This document shows positions 1-7,811 of a stretch of DNA of 64,000 bases, piece by piece (the stretch's first letter is position 1; every line of letters begins with the position of its first letter). This DNA is from Natrialba swarupiae. GTDB lineage: Archaea; Halobacteriota; Halobacteria; Halobacteriales; Natrialbaceae. The stretch lies in the NCBI RefSeq assembly GCF_008245225.1, contig NZ_VTAW01000004.1, forward strand, positions 1 through 64,000, given 5' to 3'. The notes under the pieces were generated by a model. That model saw only the letters and a list, made by a program, of their open reading frames with translations, was not told the origin of the DNA and made no database searches. The position numbers were made by a program, and so were the translations under genes.

Positions 1-340
1 CATCAGCAATCATCACGTCCCTGAAGCGGTCGATATCGGCGTCAACAGTGTCAGGGACAGCGACCTCGTCGAGGCCATGCTCGACGAGGTCGCGGAAGTA
101 CTCTGCGAGAGATGGCGTCAACCGGTGATAGAAGCCACCGGGAGAGATCGTCTTGTCGGCTGTAGAGTTGTAACTGCGTCTGAAGCCAGCGAGTGTTCGG
201 CTTTCGCCTGCGGCGAAGCCGAACACGAATGCCCAGACGAAGGCAGGCATCTGGAGCTTGCGGTCGCGTTCGACCACGCCGAGTTCCTCGGCGTGCTCTT
301 CGAGGAACTCAGAGGGAAACAATGTAGTGAGCCGACGCAT
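1..340 (-). CDS. IS4 family (ISH8 group) transposase, N-terminal fragment
   Basis: The minus strand reads from an ATG at 340 to the window edge and gives 113 residues beginning MRRLTTLFPSEFLEEHAEEL. The following FVFGFAAGESRTLAGFRR and SPGGFYHRLTP segments match the N-terminus of haloarchaeal ISH8-type DDE transposases as I recall them. The last residues, DADIDRFRDVMIAD, lie just before the first catalytic Asp region of the family. The gene is cut by the window, so intactness cannot be judged. It would cut and paste its own element. A strong hairpin sits directly upstream of the start codon (see 349-387). Confidence 0.85.
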   Translation of the reverse strand, partial: MRRLTTLFPSEFLEEHAEELGVVERDRKLQMPAFVWAFVFGFAAGESRTLAGFRRSYNSTADKTISPGGFYHRLTPSLAEYFRDLVEHGLDEVAVPDTVDADIDRFRDVMIAD

Positions 341-348
341 AATCCGAG

Positions 349-387
349 ATGAGGAGGCTTCGTTGTGCACACTCGTCGCCTCCTCAT
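349..387. repeat. Hairpin just upstream of the transposase start
   Basis: ATGAGGAGGC at 349-358 is the exact reverse complement of GCCTCCTCAT at 378-387, with a 19-base loop. It lies 8 bases from the transposase ATG. In several bacterial insertion sequences a similar hairpin blocks translation of read-through transcripts. That role here is inference from position. Confidence 0.6.
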
Positions 388-514
388 TCCTCTCAAAAAG
401 ATGCCTCGATAAGTCGCCGCTGTCACGTGGTTTCTCGCTTAGCTAAAGACGGATACAGCAATGCGTATGAGTCACGTCGTCGTCACCTACTACGTCCGTG
501 ACTCCATCGGAACA

Positions 515-536
515 TGCCCTGGGAGGGCTCCGAGCC
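515..536 (-). repeat. Second copy of the tRNA-Met 3' end (possible att scar)
   Basis: Bases 515-536 match 20 of 22 positions of 674-695, the acceptor and T-arm end of the neighbouring tRNA-Met. The copy is in the same orientation, 138 bases beyond the tRNA. Duplicated tRNA 3' ends are the usual mark of a tRNA-targeting integrase. No integrase is present here, so this is probably a leftover. Confidence 0.6.
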
Positions 537-615
537 GCCGGAAGAGCAAGCTCTTCCGTGCCCTCGATCGTTCGCTATGCTCACTCTCGAGGACCTACGG
601 GTTCGTCGCCCGTTC

Positions 616-678
616 GGGCACTGGCTTTCAGACTCGTCACTCACTCCGTTCGTGACGTCGTATAGAAAGCCAGTGCCC
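616..678. repeat. 14-bp perfect inverted repeat overlapping tRNA-Met 3' end
   Basis: GGGCACTGGCTTTC at 616-629 is the exact reverse complement of GAAAGCCAGTGCCC at 665-678, and the right arm enters the tRNA acceptor stem at 674-678. The loop itself holds a further GTCAC/GTGAC dyad. It could act as a processing or termination structure downstream of the tRNA. Confidence 0.6.
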
Positions 679-826
679 GGGGAGGGCTCCGAACCCTCGA
701 TCTCCGCATGTCCCAGGTCCGAGGCTCGGCAGAGTCCTCGAGGGACACGGAGGCTTCCAAGGCGAAACCGCACCGAATCTCTGAACCCTATGAGTGCGGC
801 GCTATGTCCAGCTAAGCCACCCGGGC
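674..826 (-). tRNA. Elongator tRNA-Met (CAT) with intron
   Basis: The 5' acceptor strand GCCCGGG (826-820) pairs with CCCGGGC (681-675), with discriminator A at 674. The anticodon stem CCGCA (799-795) pairs with TGCGG (708-704), and the anticodon CAT is at 792-790. A 79-base intron at 788-710 interrupts the anticodon loop after position 37, the canonical archaeal site. The T arm GAGGGTTCGGAGCCCTC is intact. Haloarchaeal elongator tRNA-Met is known to carry such an intron, which supports the identity. No CCA is encoded. Confidence 0.95.
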
Positions 827-852
827 TCGTTCTCCCGTAGTGCGGTCCGTTT

Positions 853-859
853 CTTTAAG
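853..859 (-). promoter_or_regulatory. Probable BoxA/TATA of tRNA-Met
   Basis: The minus strand carries CTTAAAG about 27-33 bases before the mature 5' end of the tRNA at 826, the expected archaeal TATA spacing. Confidence 0.5.
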
Positions 860-929
860 CTTCTCATTCGACGCGGCCGTGTAACGGGGACCCACGGATT
901 TATCACATGCCCTTACGAACTACCGCGAC

Positions 930-2039
930 ATGAGCGTTCCCGGAATCGTCCAGTCTACTCTCGACGACGAGGAGATCGCAGCGGAAGTTTCTCTCGGCGG
1001 CGAGGATACACTTTTCATTACTCCAACACGTACGCTCGTCTATCGCGCTGAAGGACTGCTGAGCGACGAATCGGTCGACGATTTTCCACACGACGCGGAT
1101 CGCCTGACGCTGTCCGAAGGGCGACGAAAAACCACGTTCAGTCTCGAGTACCCACTCGAGGGGAGTCGCGAATTTTCCGTTCCGGCGAGCAAGACCGACT
1201 CGGCACTTCATCCCGTTCTCGCGGGCGTACTAAACGGAAACGGGATCACAGAACCTGGCGAAACGGTCGTCCAGACGTACCGGTTTAGCGAACTGACGAT
1301 CATCATCACGAGCGATCGACTCGTCAAACACATCGGCGGTGCTGTCTGGGACGAAGATTACGAGGAGTATCAGTTCGACGATGTAAGCAACCTCTCGTTC
1401 GAGGACGGGAGCGTGGCTACACAGATCGTCCTCGTCGTCGACGGTCGCCCCCAGCGGATCAAAGCGCCCAACGAGGAGGCGAACGATCTTCGGGAACGGC
1501 TCAAACGGGCGCTGTTCGACTACCACGACGTCTCCTCGCTCGAGGAACTAAACGAACGAGTCGGTGATGAAGCGGACGGGACCGAGCGAGGGGATGCCTC
1601 GATGGACTTCGGTGATGGCGTCGACCCACTCGATGCGAACCCACCCGAGCCCGACGACCGCGATATCGAGCCAGCGGAGGAACCGCCGGCGGAGACGGCC
1701 GATCTGAACGCCGATACTCACACGGGCCACCACCGTGACGACGGGAGTCGAGCCGAGTCTGAACCCGCACGAACCCGTGAGGAGCCTGCGTCCGGCGACG
1801 CCGGCAGCCACCAACGAACGGCGACCGTCGAGACCGGAAACGTCTTCGAAGATTCCGCCGGCTCCGGCGAGAGTGGGGCCCAGCAGACGATCGAACGCCC
1901 CGCGACCGACGGGCCCGACCCGGAGGTCCTCGAGCGTCTCGAGAACCTCGAGGCGGCGATCGACCGCCAGAACGAACTCATCGAGGCCCAACAGGAAACG
2001 ATCGACCAACTGATCTCCGAACTCCGCCGTGGCCGGTAG
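930..2039 (+). CDS. DUF7115-like conserved haloarchaeal protein
   Basis: A 369-residue cytosolic protein with no signal peptide or membrane segment. Residues 1-200 form a globular region, with two similar halves beginning near EDTLFITPTRTLVYR and FSELTIIITSDRLVKH; these resemble paired PH-like folds, which is inference. Residues 200-320 are an acidic, low-complexity linker rich in Glu, Asp, Pro and Arg. The last 45 residues form a coiled coil (LERLENLEAAIDRQNELIE). The ATG at 930 lies about 25 bases from ATTTATCAC, so the transcript may be leaderless. Its function is not known. Confidence 0.7.
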   Translation: MSVPGIVQSTLDDEEIAAEVSLGGEDTLFITPTRTLVYRAEGLLSDESVDDFPHDADRLTLSEGRRKTTFSLEYPLEGSREFSVPASKTDSALHPVLAGVLNGNGITEPGETVVQTYRFSELTIIITSDRLVKHIGGAVWDEDYEEYQFDDVSNLSFEDGSVATQIVLVVDGRPQRIKAPNEEANDLRERLKRALFDYHDVSSLEELNERVGDEADGTERGDASMDFGDGVDPLDANPPEPDDRDIEPAEEPPAETADLNADTHTGHHRDDGSRAESEPARTREEPASGDAGSHQRTATVETGNVFEDSAGSGESGAQQTIERPATDGPDPEVLERLENLEAAIDRQNELIEAQQETIDQLISELRRGR

Positions 2040-2061
2040 CCGCTCGCTCGCCGTCCGACTC

Positions 2062-2457
2062 TCACTCACGTCCCGTTACTTTCCGGATACACGACGACCC
2101 GAACGGGCCGAGTTCGCCCGCCTCGAGGTCGATGAAGTGCCCTGTCGACAGACTCGAGCCACAGCGTCGGCAGGTAAACTCCCCCTCTTTCGTAACAACG
2201 TCTTGCCCGAACCGGACGTACTGACGGCTCTTCGGCCGGATTATCCCGTCCTCGCGGTCGATGATCCCGCGGAGTTCCGCCTCGTCGAGGATCGTTCGGG
2301 TAACTGCGGGATCCGTGGTGACCGTCTCGATCCGGTCGACGACATCGGGAAGTGGAAGCGATTCGTGTTCGAGTCGCTCCAGAAGCGCCAATCCGAGGAC
2401 CACCCGATCGTCGAGATGATCGCGGTCGTCACCGGTGTCGCTTCCGTCTCCAGCCAT
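2062..2457 (-). CDS. DUF5830-like small conserved protein
   Basis: A 131-residue protein convergent with the preceding gene, 22 bases from its stop. Residues 20-90 look like a winged-helix type helical domain (VLGLALLERLEHESLPLPDV). The C-terminal part carries CRRCGSS, then a further Cys in FGSSCIRK, as in a small zinc-binding unit. It is conserved in haloarchaea as I recall, with no known function. The N-terminus is acidic and may be disordered. Confidence 0.6.
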   Translation of the reverse strand: MAGDGSDTGDDRDHLDDRVVLGLALLERLEHESLPLPDVVDRIETVTTDPAVTRTILDEAELRGIIDREDGIIRPKSRQYVRFGQDVVTKEGEFTCRRCGSSLSTGHFIDLEAGELGPFGSSCIRKVTGRE

Positions 2458-2559
2458 CGATAGGTGGTGTCGGGCCGGAGCGGTTAAACGTTGTGTCGAC
2501 GCCCGACGCGGGCGACGCGAGACACAAAAGCTTCGGTACTCGAGGCGAAACTCCGGCCG

Positions 2560-3291
2560 ATGTCGATTCCGTCGGCGTCGACGCGTGCGGTTGTCGGAGC
2601 GGTCGCAGTGAGTGCGATCGTTGCAGCGGGCCTACTCGTGTCGCCCGCGGCGGCGCTCTCTTCTCTCGAGTCGGTCGCGGCGAACCCGCTTTTGTTCGGC
2701 CTCGTCGTTGCGGGGCTCTATCTCGTCCGACCGCTGTTTGCCTGGCCGACGACGCCTCTCGCGGTCGTCGTCGGCTACGGTTACGGCATTGTACTCGGCG
2801 TTCCGATCGCACTGGCTGGTGTCGTCGTGACGGTGGCCCCCGTCTTCGTCGCGGCGTGTTGGGTCGCCCCCGACGGAGAGTGTGAACCCGACCGCGAGAC
2901 GCCGATGGGGCCTGCCCGATGGGGGTCGCTCGAGCGGGTTGGCGAGACGATCACGCAGTACTACCGGACGGCCGGTCCGATACGCGGCGTCGTCGCCTCC
3001 CGGCTGGCACCGATTCCGTCGGACGTTTCGACGTGTGCGGCGGCAGCAAGCGGCGTTCGAATGCGCCACCTTCTCGTCGGGACGGTGATCGGCGAACTGC
3101 CGTGGACGGTTGCCGCAGTCATCGTCGGCGCGTCGGCCGCGACGGTCACGATGGATGGACTCGGCGAACTCGGAGTCGCCCTCACGATCGCCTGTGGCCT
3201 CGCCGCTGCCCTCCTCCTTGTAGGCCCGGCGTACCGCGCGATCCGGTCACGGACCGATTCGCGGCCGTCAACGCCGTCGACCGACGGGTGA
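2560..3291 (+). CDS. TVP38/TMEM64 (VTT domain) family membrane protein
   Basis: A 243-residue integral membrane protein starting at MSIPSAS. It has an N-terminal membrane helix, a pair of helices around residues 40-100 with the motif LFAWPTTPLAVVVGYGYG, a cytosolic loop, and a VASRLAPIPSDVSTCAAAASG stretch near residue 145 typical of the SNARE-associated/VTT fold. Two more membrane helices follow. The family (DedA, TVP38, TMEM64) is linked to lipid scrambling or transport across membranes. I chose the ATG at 2560 because the upstream in-frame ATG at 2491 adds an arginine-rich tail unlike the family. Confidence 0.75.
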   Translation: MSIPSASTRAVVGAVAVSAIVAAGLLVSPAAALSSLESVAANPLLFGLVVAGLYLVRPLFAWPTTPLAVVVGYGYGIVLGVPIALAGVVVTVAPVFVAACWVAPDGECEPDRETPMGPARWGSLERVGETITQYYRTAGPIRGVVASRLAPIPSDVSTCAAAASGVRMRHLLVGTVIGELPWTVAAVIVGASAATVTMDGLGELGVALTIACGLAAALLLVGPAYRAIRSRTDSRPSTPSTDG

Positions 3292-3330
3292 CGACGCCGA
3301 TCGAACTCCTCGTACGGTCTGGGTTGACTG

Positions 3331-3414
3331 ATACGGATTGCCGTCCCTGTGTCTCGCCGCTCCAGGAGAACGGGTCCCGGACGCGGCGGTACTGACGGAC
3401 AGCAACCCGTATGA
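3331..3414. repeat. Dispersed intergenic repeat, copy A1
   Basis: An 84-base intergenic unit bounded by ATACGGATTGCCGT and ACAGCAACCCGTATGA, whose ends are imperfect inverted repeats. It aligns with 7594-7676 at about 71 of 84 positions with one single-base gap. The middle is GC-rich. A short second module, 3449-3472, follows and recurs at 34854-34877 (21 of 24 matches). Confidence 0.75.
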
Positions 3415-3473
3415 TTGCCGGTCGATCGTACAACGGCGGGCGATCGATCGGTACCGACTCGTAGCGACCCGTC

Positions 3474-3656
3474 TCACAGAAACGGATCGCTACAGTCGAT
3501 GACGACTCCGTGTTGGGGGCAGACGTACTTGCAGTGGCGCTTGTACATCGACATTTCACAAGACGGGCAGGTTGGACCTGACGATCGATCAGTGGAACCG
3601 CTGCGCTCGGGTTCGCTCGAGCCGGCGTCGGTTTCGTCGGTCCGATCGGATCCCAT
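3474..3656 (-). CDS. Small zinc finger protein, HVO_2523 family
   Basis: A 60-residue protein whose conserved core CPSCEMSMYKRHCKYVCPQ has four cysteines and ends in a HGVVIDCSDPF-type tail. This matches the haloarchaeal one-domain zinc finger family named after HVO_2523 as I recall it. I prefer the second Met (3656) over 3680, because CACTTAGC lies 25-34 bases before it and would serve as a leaderless promoter. The first 25 residues are acidic and disordered. The role is probably in nucleic-acid or protein binding. Confidence 0.65.
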   Translation of the reverse strand: MGSDRTDETDAGSSEPERSGSTDRSSGPTCPSCEMSMYKRHCKYVCPQHGVVIDCSDPFL

Positions 3657-3765
3657 ACGATCCGATTGCCGTCGGCGCATGCTAAGTGTTGGTGGTCGAC
3701 CGAGATGCCCGGCAACGCGATCGGATCAGAACGAGAGACGGAAACAGAACGGTACGTTCAGCCGA

Positions 3766-6700
3766 TCAACACTCCGACCAGCCACAGGACTCGCAGGTCT
3801 TACAGCCCTCCGAGAAGTAAAGCGACATCGAACCGCACTCGGGACACTCGGGGGATTCGCCGGCATCGATGAGATCCTGCGTCGTGTCGTCGTCGCTCGA
3901 GGCGGTTGCTGCACCGCCGTCGGTTTTGTGATCGTCGCGTCCGTCGGCGTCTGCGGACTCCTCTAAGGTCTGTTGGGTCGGGTACGGCTTGTCGATATCG
4001 TCGGCGAGATACCGGCGCATTGCAGTACCGATAGCGTCCGGGATGGACTGGATCTGCTCGCCTTTGTCCCAGGCGACTTTCGGGCTGCGGGTGCCACAGA
4101 GTTCGTCGACGATCTCCTCCGGATCGACGCCCGAGCGCAGCGAGGTCGAGATGACCTTCGCCAACGCCTCGGTAAAGGAGTTCGTGAAGCCCCCGGAGTG
4201 GCCGATGTTCGCGAACAGTTCGAACGGTTGGCCGGTCTCGGGGTCCTCGTTGATCGTCACGTAGACCTTGCCGTAGCCGGTGTCGATGCGCTGACTGACA
4301 CCCTGCAGGGCGTCGGGTCGCTCGCGCTTCTCTGTGAAGTCAACCTGGACGGGTTTCTCCCGGCTGCCGTCCCCGCCGACGACCGGCTCGAAATCCTCCG
4401 AGAGGACGTCTCGTACCTCCTCGCTCTCGAGGAACTGCTCTAAGCCGCCGAAGATCTCGTCGATCTGTTCGACCAGCGCCTGTGCGGCCTCGGTCTCGTC
4501 GGCGAAGTCGGCGTTGTCGGCACGGGTCGTCAGCACCTGCTTCGAGCGGGTGCCGTCGCGGTAGTAGGTGACGCCCTTGCCGCCGTGTTCGTAGATGTAC
4601 TCGAAGACGTCCTTGGCGTCCGTGAGCGTGGAGTCGTTTGGCGCGTTGACGGTCTTCGAGATCGCGGAGTCGACGCCTTCCTGACAGGCGACCTGAATGC
4701 CGGCGTGTTCTTTCGCCGAGAGGTCGCCGGTCGTGACGAACAGTTCACCGATGGCGTCTGGGACCGTCGAAAGTCCTTCGACGCCGTTGAACTGGTTGGT
4801 CGCCATCTGCTCCTGGGCCTCCTCTTTGACGGCGTCGACGTCGATGTCGTTGTCCTCTAAGACGCGCAGGAAGTAGTCGTCGAACTCGACTAACATCTCG
4901 TCGCCCTGGACGTCGTCGGAGACGTTCTTGTAGTAGGCGACGTTGTAGATCGGTTCGCAGCCGCCAGTGGTGTTGCCGACCATGCTCGTCGTGCCCGTGG
5001 GAGCGATGGTCGTCGTGTTGTGGTTCCGGATGGGGAATCCGTCCGCCCACTCGTCGGCGTCCAGTCCCGTCTGGTGTTCGAACCACTCGCGGTACTCCGT
5101 CGGGTTCGCGTACTTGGACTTGTCCCACTCATCGAAGCTGCCTCGCTCTTCGGCGAGTTCGTGAGAGGTCCATTTCGAGGTGTGGTTGATGTGGGTCATC
5201 AGCTGGCGCGCGACCTCGTTGGAGGCCTCGCTGCCATACTCCATGCCGAGTTGGATGTACAGCTGTGCCAGGCCCATGATGCCCAGGCCGATCTTGCGCA
5301 TCTCTCGGACCTTCTGTTCGATCTTCTCGACCGGGAAGTCCGACATGGTGACGACGTTCTCGAGGAATCGCGTCCCCATCTCGATGCGGTGGTCGAACTC
5401 CTCGAAGTCGACGGCCTCCCCGAGGAAGGCATCAACCGCGTCCTCGAGGTCGTCGTACTCCTCGCCGTGCTCGTCGTACCAGACGCGCCAGTCGGGCGCC
5501 TCGAGATCCGCGAGCGTCGAGAGGTTGATGTGGCCGAGGTTACAGGCCTCGTACTCCTCCAACGGCTGTTCTCCGCATGGATTTGTCGCTAATATTCTAT
5601 GTTCAGGATGCTTATCTATATCGAACGAGTGCTGTTTATTGACCCGCTCGAGGTAGATCACGCCGGGTTCGCCGTTCTCGTGGGCGCCCTCGACGATGTC
5701 GTCCCAGAGTTCTTTTGCGGGGATCGACAGTTCCTCGCCGACCTCGACGTAGTCGCCGAGGCCGAACATGTCGTAGAGTTCCTTGGTCTCCTCGGTGGCG
5801 ATGTGTGGCTCTTCCGTGCGCGGGTTCGTGAAGGTAAACTCCTCGCCCGCTTTGAGAGCTTCCATGAAGTCGTCGGTGATGCCGACGGAGATGTTGAAGT
5901 TCGAGAGGTGGCCTTCGACGGCGTTGCGCAGGTGTTTCGGGACTCGGCCTTCGTCGTCGATGAGCTCGCGGGCCTCTTCCAGGGCGTCCTGGAAGGAGGT
6001 GTGGGTGTAGTCGTCGGGGTCGTTCAGGCGCAGGGTCTCGGCCAGCGAGACGTCCTTGTTCTTGGCGTGGATAAACTGGATGACGTCCGGGTGGGAGACA
6101 CGCATGACGCCCATCTGTGCGCCCCGTCGGGCGCCGCCCTGGGCGATCGTCTCGCACATCTGGTCGTACGTGCGCATGAACGTGATCGGGCCGGAGGCGA
6201 TGCCGCCGGTGCTCCCGACCGCGTCGCCGTAGGGCCGCAGGCGCCAGAAGGCATAGCCCATGCCGCCGCCGCTCTGGAAGACCTGTGCGGCCTCCTTTGC
6301 GGTCTGGTGGATATCGTCGATGTCGTCGTCGGGAGAGTCGACGAAACACGCCGAGAGCTGCTGGAGTTCGTCGCCCGCGTTCATCAGGGTCGGCGAGTTC
6401 GGCATGAAATCGAGGTTTGCCATCATGCGCTGGAACTCGTCGCCAACCGACTCGACGTGGTCGCGGATCTCGTCGGGGAGTTCCGGGACGACGGTGTCGT
6501 AGGCGAACTTGTTGACGTTGTAGATAGAAAGCGTCGCCTCAGCGTCGTCGTCCGCGGTGGTGCCCGCGCCGAAGACTTCCTCGGCGAGTTCGTCTTGGCG
6601 CGGGTGGTCGGGCTTGAGCTGATCCGGCGTGACCGTGATCTCGACATCGTGCTTGCGCGCTTCGAAGACGGCTTCGGCGAGCGCGATGTTCTTGCCGACG

Positions 6701-6876
6701 CGGTCGAAGAGGTCCTCCTGGTCTTCGATAAGGTCGCCGTTGGCGTCCTTGCGAAGGTATCGTGCAGGGAGGATATTGTGATAGGCGTTGCCGGTCAGTC
6801 GCTCCTCTAGGGTCTCCCCTTCGGTTCGCTTGATCGGGAGCGTCAACTCCTCCGCGGAGAGGTCGCTTCCGCTCAT
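3766..6876 (-). CDS. nrdJ: Adenosylcobalamin-dependent (class II) ribonucleotide reductase
   Basis: A 1036-residue cytosolic enzyme that reduces ribonucleotides to deoxyribonucleotides using vitamin B12. The N-terminal part holds LMNAGDELQQLSACF (redox Cys). NPCGEQPLEEYEACNLGH near residue 430 carries the radical Cys and Glu of the active site. GTTSMVGNTTGGCEP lies near residue 630. After the catalytic barrel, a region near residues 860-960 (FELFANIGHSGG) is followed by an acidic linker and a C-terminal zinc ribbon, CPECG ... CKTCESCGW. No intein is present. Twenty-four codons around NPCGE (5569-5640) use A/T-ending codons unlike the rest of the gene. It stands alone, with no nrdB partner nearby, as expected for class II. 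Confidence 0.95.
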   Translation of the reverse strand: MSGSDLSAEELTLPIKRTEGETLEERLTGNAYHNILPARYLRKDANGDLIEDQEDLFDRVGKNIALAEAVFEARKHDVEITVTPDQLKPDHPRQDELAEEVFGAGTTADDDAEATLSIYNVNKFAYDTVVPELPDEIRDHVESVGDEFQRMMANLDFMPNSPTLMNAGDELQQLSACFVDSPDDDIDDIHQTAKEAAQVFQSGGGMGYAFWRLRPYGDAVGSTGGIASGPITFMRTYDQMCETIAQGGARRGAQMGVMRVSHPDVIQFIHAKNKDVSLAETLRLNDPDDYTHTSFQDALEEARELIDDEGRVPKHLRNAVEGHLSNFNISVGITDDFMEALKAGEEFTFTNPRTEEPHIATEETKELYDMFGLGDYVEVGEELSIPAKELWDDIVEGAHENGEPGVIYLERVNKQHSFDIDKHPEHRILATNPCGEQPLEEYEACNLGHINLSTLADLEAPDWRVWYDEHGEEYDDLEDAVDAFLGEAVDFEEFDHRIEMGTRFLENVVTMSDFPVEKIEQKVREMRKIGLGIMGLAQLYIQLGMEYGSEASNEVARQLMTHINHTSKWTSHELAEERGSFDEWDKSKYANPTEYREWFEHQTGLDADEWADGFPIRNHNTTTIAPTGTTSMVGNTTGGCEPIYNVAYYKNVSDDVQGDEMLVEFDDYFLRVLEDNDIDVDAVKEEAQEQMATNQFNGVEGLSTVPDAIGELFVTTGDLSAKEHAGIQVACQEGVDSAISKTVNAPNDSTLTDAKDVFEYIYEHGGKGVTYYRDGTRSKQVLTTRADNADFADETEAAQALVEQIDEIFGGLEQFLESEEVRDVLSEDFEPVVGGDGSREKPVQVDFTEKRERPDALQGVSQRIDTGYGKVYVTINEDPETGQPFELFANIGHSGGFTNSFTEALAKVISTSLRSGVDPEEIVDELCGTRSPKVAWDKGEQIQSIPDAIGTAMRRYLADDIDKPYPTQQTLEESADADGRDDHKTDGGAATASSDDDTTQDLIDAGESPECPECGSMSLYFSEGCKTCESCGWSEC

Positions 6877-7352
6877 GCGCGCCCCACCTCAGTGAGACCC
6901 CGCCGCCGTACACCGATTCTGACGTGTGCTCGAGTCCTGACTCTCATCATTCGTGACGAAGGTTCGGTATCCGTGAGTGGTCATAAAACATGGTGTTCTA
7001 CACTGCTGGACTTGTAATAGTACAATAGAGATTGTATCCAGAGATGGCTCTATCAAGTAGTAGCTGTATCTAATAGGTCCGTTACCTTAAATCCGTCCTT
7101 ACTATTTCCGCGACAATCACCTATGAATTTATCGACCGCTGGAAGCCATCTATCTGGTAGTGATAAAGACTGTTGATCTATTTTTCTGTCGATCAATTCT
7201 TAGGGGATTTTGCAACGATGGCGAAAAATTTTGATATGTGACAATGATATTCGATCTTCGCTCTACTACGCTAGTACTCCCACAAATCGATCAACATCCG
7301 ATTCAGTCACGGTTTCCAGAAAGATTACGTCCCTTCGCTACGGGGACGAAGT
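6877..7352. other. Intergenic A/T-rich region upstream of nrdJ
   Basis: No gene is seen in these 476 bases. From about 6960 to 7330 the base composition drops sharply compared with its surroundings. GTTTTATGA on the minus strand near 6983-6992 could be the nrdJ promoter, which would leave a leader of roughly 85 bases. A TTGATC/GATCAA dyad lies near 7172-7197. I saw no recognisable riboswitch. Confidence 0.5.
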
Positions 7353-7538
7353 ATGATCGAAGCACTGACGTCCGGGACGGCAATCCTCCTCGTCCTGGCA
7401 GTACTCGCCGCCATCGCGGTCGCCATCATCGCGATTCGGATCGCGATCAAACTGGCGATTCGCGTCGGAATCGTCGCCGTAGTCGTCCTCGCGGCGCTGT
7501 ACGCGACTGGAACGCTCGAGTTGCTCCCTCTCGGCTGA
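7353..7538 (+). CDS. Small hydrophobic membrane protein
   Basis: A 61-residue protein made almost entirely of two hydrophobic helices (residues 8-28 and 33-53), with Arg and Lys residues between them (AIRIAIKLAIRVG). It starts at an ATG next to GGACGAAGT. Short proteins of this type are widespread in haloarchaea and have no known function. It has no partner gene. Confidence 0.55.
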   Translation: MIEALTSGTAILLVLAVLAAIAVAIIAIRIAIKLAIRVGIVAVVVLAALYATGTLELLPLG

Positions 7539-7593
7539 CCCGGCCACGACCCCGCTCTCGTCCGTCCGAGTCGGCGATCGGTGAGGCTGCTCG

Positions 7594-7676
7594 AAACGGA
7601 TTGCTGTCCTTGTGTCCCGGCGCGCCCGGAGAACGGTCCCGGGCGCGGCGGTACTGGCGGACAGTAAACCGTACGA
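7594..7676. repeat. Dispersed intergenic repeat, copy A2
   Basis: Second copy of the unit at 3331-3414, bounded by AAACGGATTGCTGT and ACAGTAAACCGTACGA. It keeps the internal GGAGAACGG, TCCCGG and GCGCGGCGGTACT blocks. It lies between the small membrane protein and the end of the trp operon. Confidence 0.75.
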
Positions 7677-7811
7677 GTCACCCCTTGAACAATTCGCCGT
7701 CTTCTACCGGTGCATTCCATAGCGGCGGCGTACGTCGTCCGAGACTGGTCAGTACTGATCAAGTGTAACAGTACGTGGTGTTCGATCACTGGGCCGTCCG
7801 GTGTTGGCGAC

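Larger units (their letters stand above)
1..463 (-). mobile_element. ISH8-type insertion sequence, one end only
   Basis: This is the 5' part of an insertion sequence running off the left edge of the window. It holds the first 113 codons of an IS4-family transposase and about 120 bases of upstream element DNA. The outer boundary is set near base 463, after the stretch GCTTAGCTAAAGACGG followed by ATACAGCAATG, which looks like a terminal inverted repeat. The other end and target duplication are outside the window, so the boundary is inferred. Confidence 0.6.

Noticed and set aside
77-426. Small frames on both strands within the insertion sequence
   Set aside because: They are shadows of the transposase frame read from 340 on the minus strand.
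5599-6810. 403-codon plus-strand frame opposite nrdJ
   Set aside because: Antisense shadow of a high-GC gene; no family motifs and no start context.
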